64,000 nt of DNA. It comes from Emiliania huxleyi CCMP1516 (lineage: Eukaryota > Haptophyta > Isochrysidales > Noelaerhabdaceae). This document shows positions 63,392 to 64,000 of this stretch, in pieces. The notes beneath the pieces were generated by a model. That model was not told the DNA's origin. It saw only the letters and a list, made by a program, of their open reading frames with translations, and ran no database searches. The stretch is taken from contig NW_005201338.1 of the NCBI RefSeq assembly GCF_000372725.1, positions 272,682 through 336,681 on the forward strand. The letters are read 5' to 3'. The position numbers and the translations under genes are program-made. Position 1 is the first letter of the stretch, and the number at the start of each line of letters is the position of its first letter.

Positions 63392-64000
63392 TCAGTGCAA
63401 GGCCCAGTGCGCGTGGGTGACATCGAAGGCCATGCCGACGGCGGATTTGCTGTCGCAGTTGATGATGCTGGCGCCGTCGATGGAAAATCCAAGGTCGATC
63501 AGTAGCTCACGGATGAAAATCACCTCCTTGGCGGCTAGCATGGCGCCGAAGAATTCTGCCTCGGCGCTAGATAGTGTGACGGAACGCTGCATTTTGGAGA
63601 ACCAGTGGAATAGGCATCCGTAGAAGAAGAACATGCCACCGGAGCAAGAGAATCTCGTCGCCCAGTTCGAATCGACGTAGCTTTCAAGGTTGCGGTCGGG
63701 GTTCGGCTGCATGACGAGGGCGCGGTCAGCTGTGTCGCGCACGTAGATTAGCACCCGAATGGCGGCTTTAAAATGCGACGGGCCTGGGTTGGTCATAAAG
63801 CGAGCGAGCTGAGATGCGGAATAAGCGATGTCGACGCGCGTCATGTTGGCAAGCCACAGTAGTCCGCCGACGATGGCACCCTCCACATGTTGAGTGCGTT
63901 GATGACCGTTGAGCGTTGTGGCTTGCCCGTTGTTGCTTGGTCGGTTGGTGGGGCGCCGCACACGGACCCGGCCTGCGCCTGGCGCCTGCGGCCTGGCGCC
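63392..64000 (-). mobile_element. Ty1/copia retrotransposon remnant (RT tail and RNase H)
   Basis: The minus-strand frame, open to the window edge, reads EGAIVGGLLWLANMTRVDIA, YSASQLARFMTNPGPSHFKA, ALVMQPNPDRNLESYVDSNW, then the RNase H part GGMFFFYGCLFHWFSKMQRS, VTLSSAEAEFFGAMLAAKEV and INCDSKSAVGMAFD. These are the typical copia pol C-terminal motifs. A stop at 63392 falls shortly after DSKSA, before the usual KHIDxRYHF motif, so the end is truncated or mutated. Upstream pol lies outside the window. Confidence 0.85.

Overview
This is a nuclear genome window from a GC-rich, intron-bearing eukaryotic microbe, most likely a unicellular alga and plausibly a haptophyte (Emiliania/Prymnesium-like). 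The reasons are inferential. Coding sequence is strongly GC-biased. Introns are short, many of them 65-127 bp. Of 22 introns I could place by protein conservation, 8 start with GC instead of GT. There is a flagellar-type kinesin-9, and there are scattered Ty1/copia and RNase H retroelement fragments, long dinucleotide runs and a 100-base assembly gap. Genus is not proven.

Layout. 1-2.6 kb is non-coding with a (GA)n run. 2.6-7.9 kb holds three plus-strand genes: TDP1 (DNA-end repair), TRM112 (methyltransferase activator) and an RRM protein. 7.9-10.2 kb is repeat-rich, with a TIR element, a 487-bp hAT-like MITE and a duplicated structured repeat. 10.3-15.1 kb is an ATRX-like SNF2 remodeller (minus). 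16.4-23 kb holds an unknown membrane-anchored protein, a coiled-coil protein, a retroelement RNase H remnant, a zinc-ribbon/J-domain protein and a Mn-type CDF transporter. 23.8-26.6 kb has broken or spliced minus-strand coding segments around an inverted-repeat-bounded insert that carries a Tudor-like exon.

26.6-35.5 kb is one uninterrupted 2,961-codon gene: 31 near-identical 35-residue ankyrin repeats, then a dynamin-like GTPase, a hydrophobic segment, a class 3 lipase with an intact Ser-Asp-His set, UIM-like helices and a SAM domain. It is the most unusual object in the window and looks like a sensor/membrane-effector fusion.

35.5-39.9 kb is gene-poor. 40-50.4 kb holds a coiled-coil protein, a secreted copper LPMO with a Ser-Pro linker, a 2-oxoglutarate dioxygenase, an AIM24-family protein and kinesin-9. 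51-52.7 kb is VPS26 (retromer). 52.7-55.7 kb is repeats, including an inverted second MITE copy and the gap. 55.8-59.5 kb is PPP4R3/SMEK, 61.4-62.9 kb an LCAT-like acyltransferase, and the right end a copia remnant.

The genes do not form an operon or a single pathway. They are ordinary single-gene loci of mixed function, separated by repeats.
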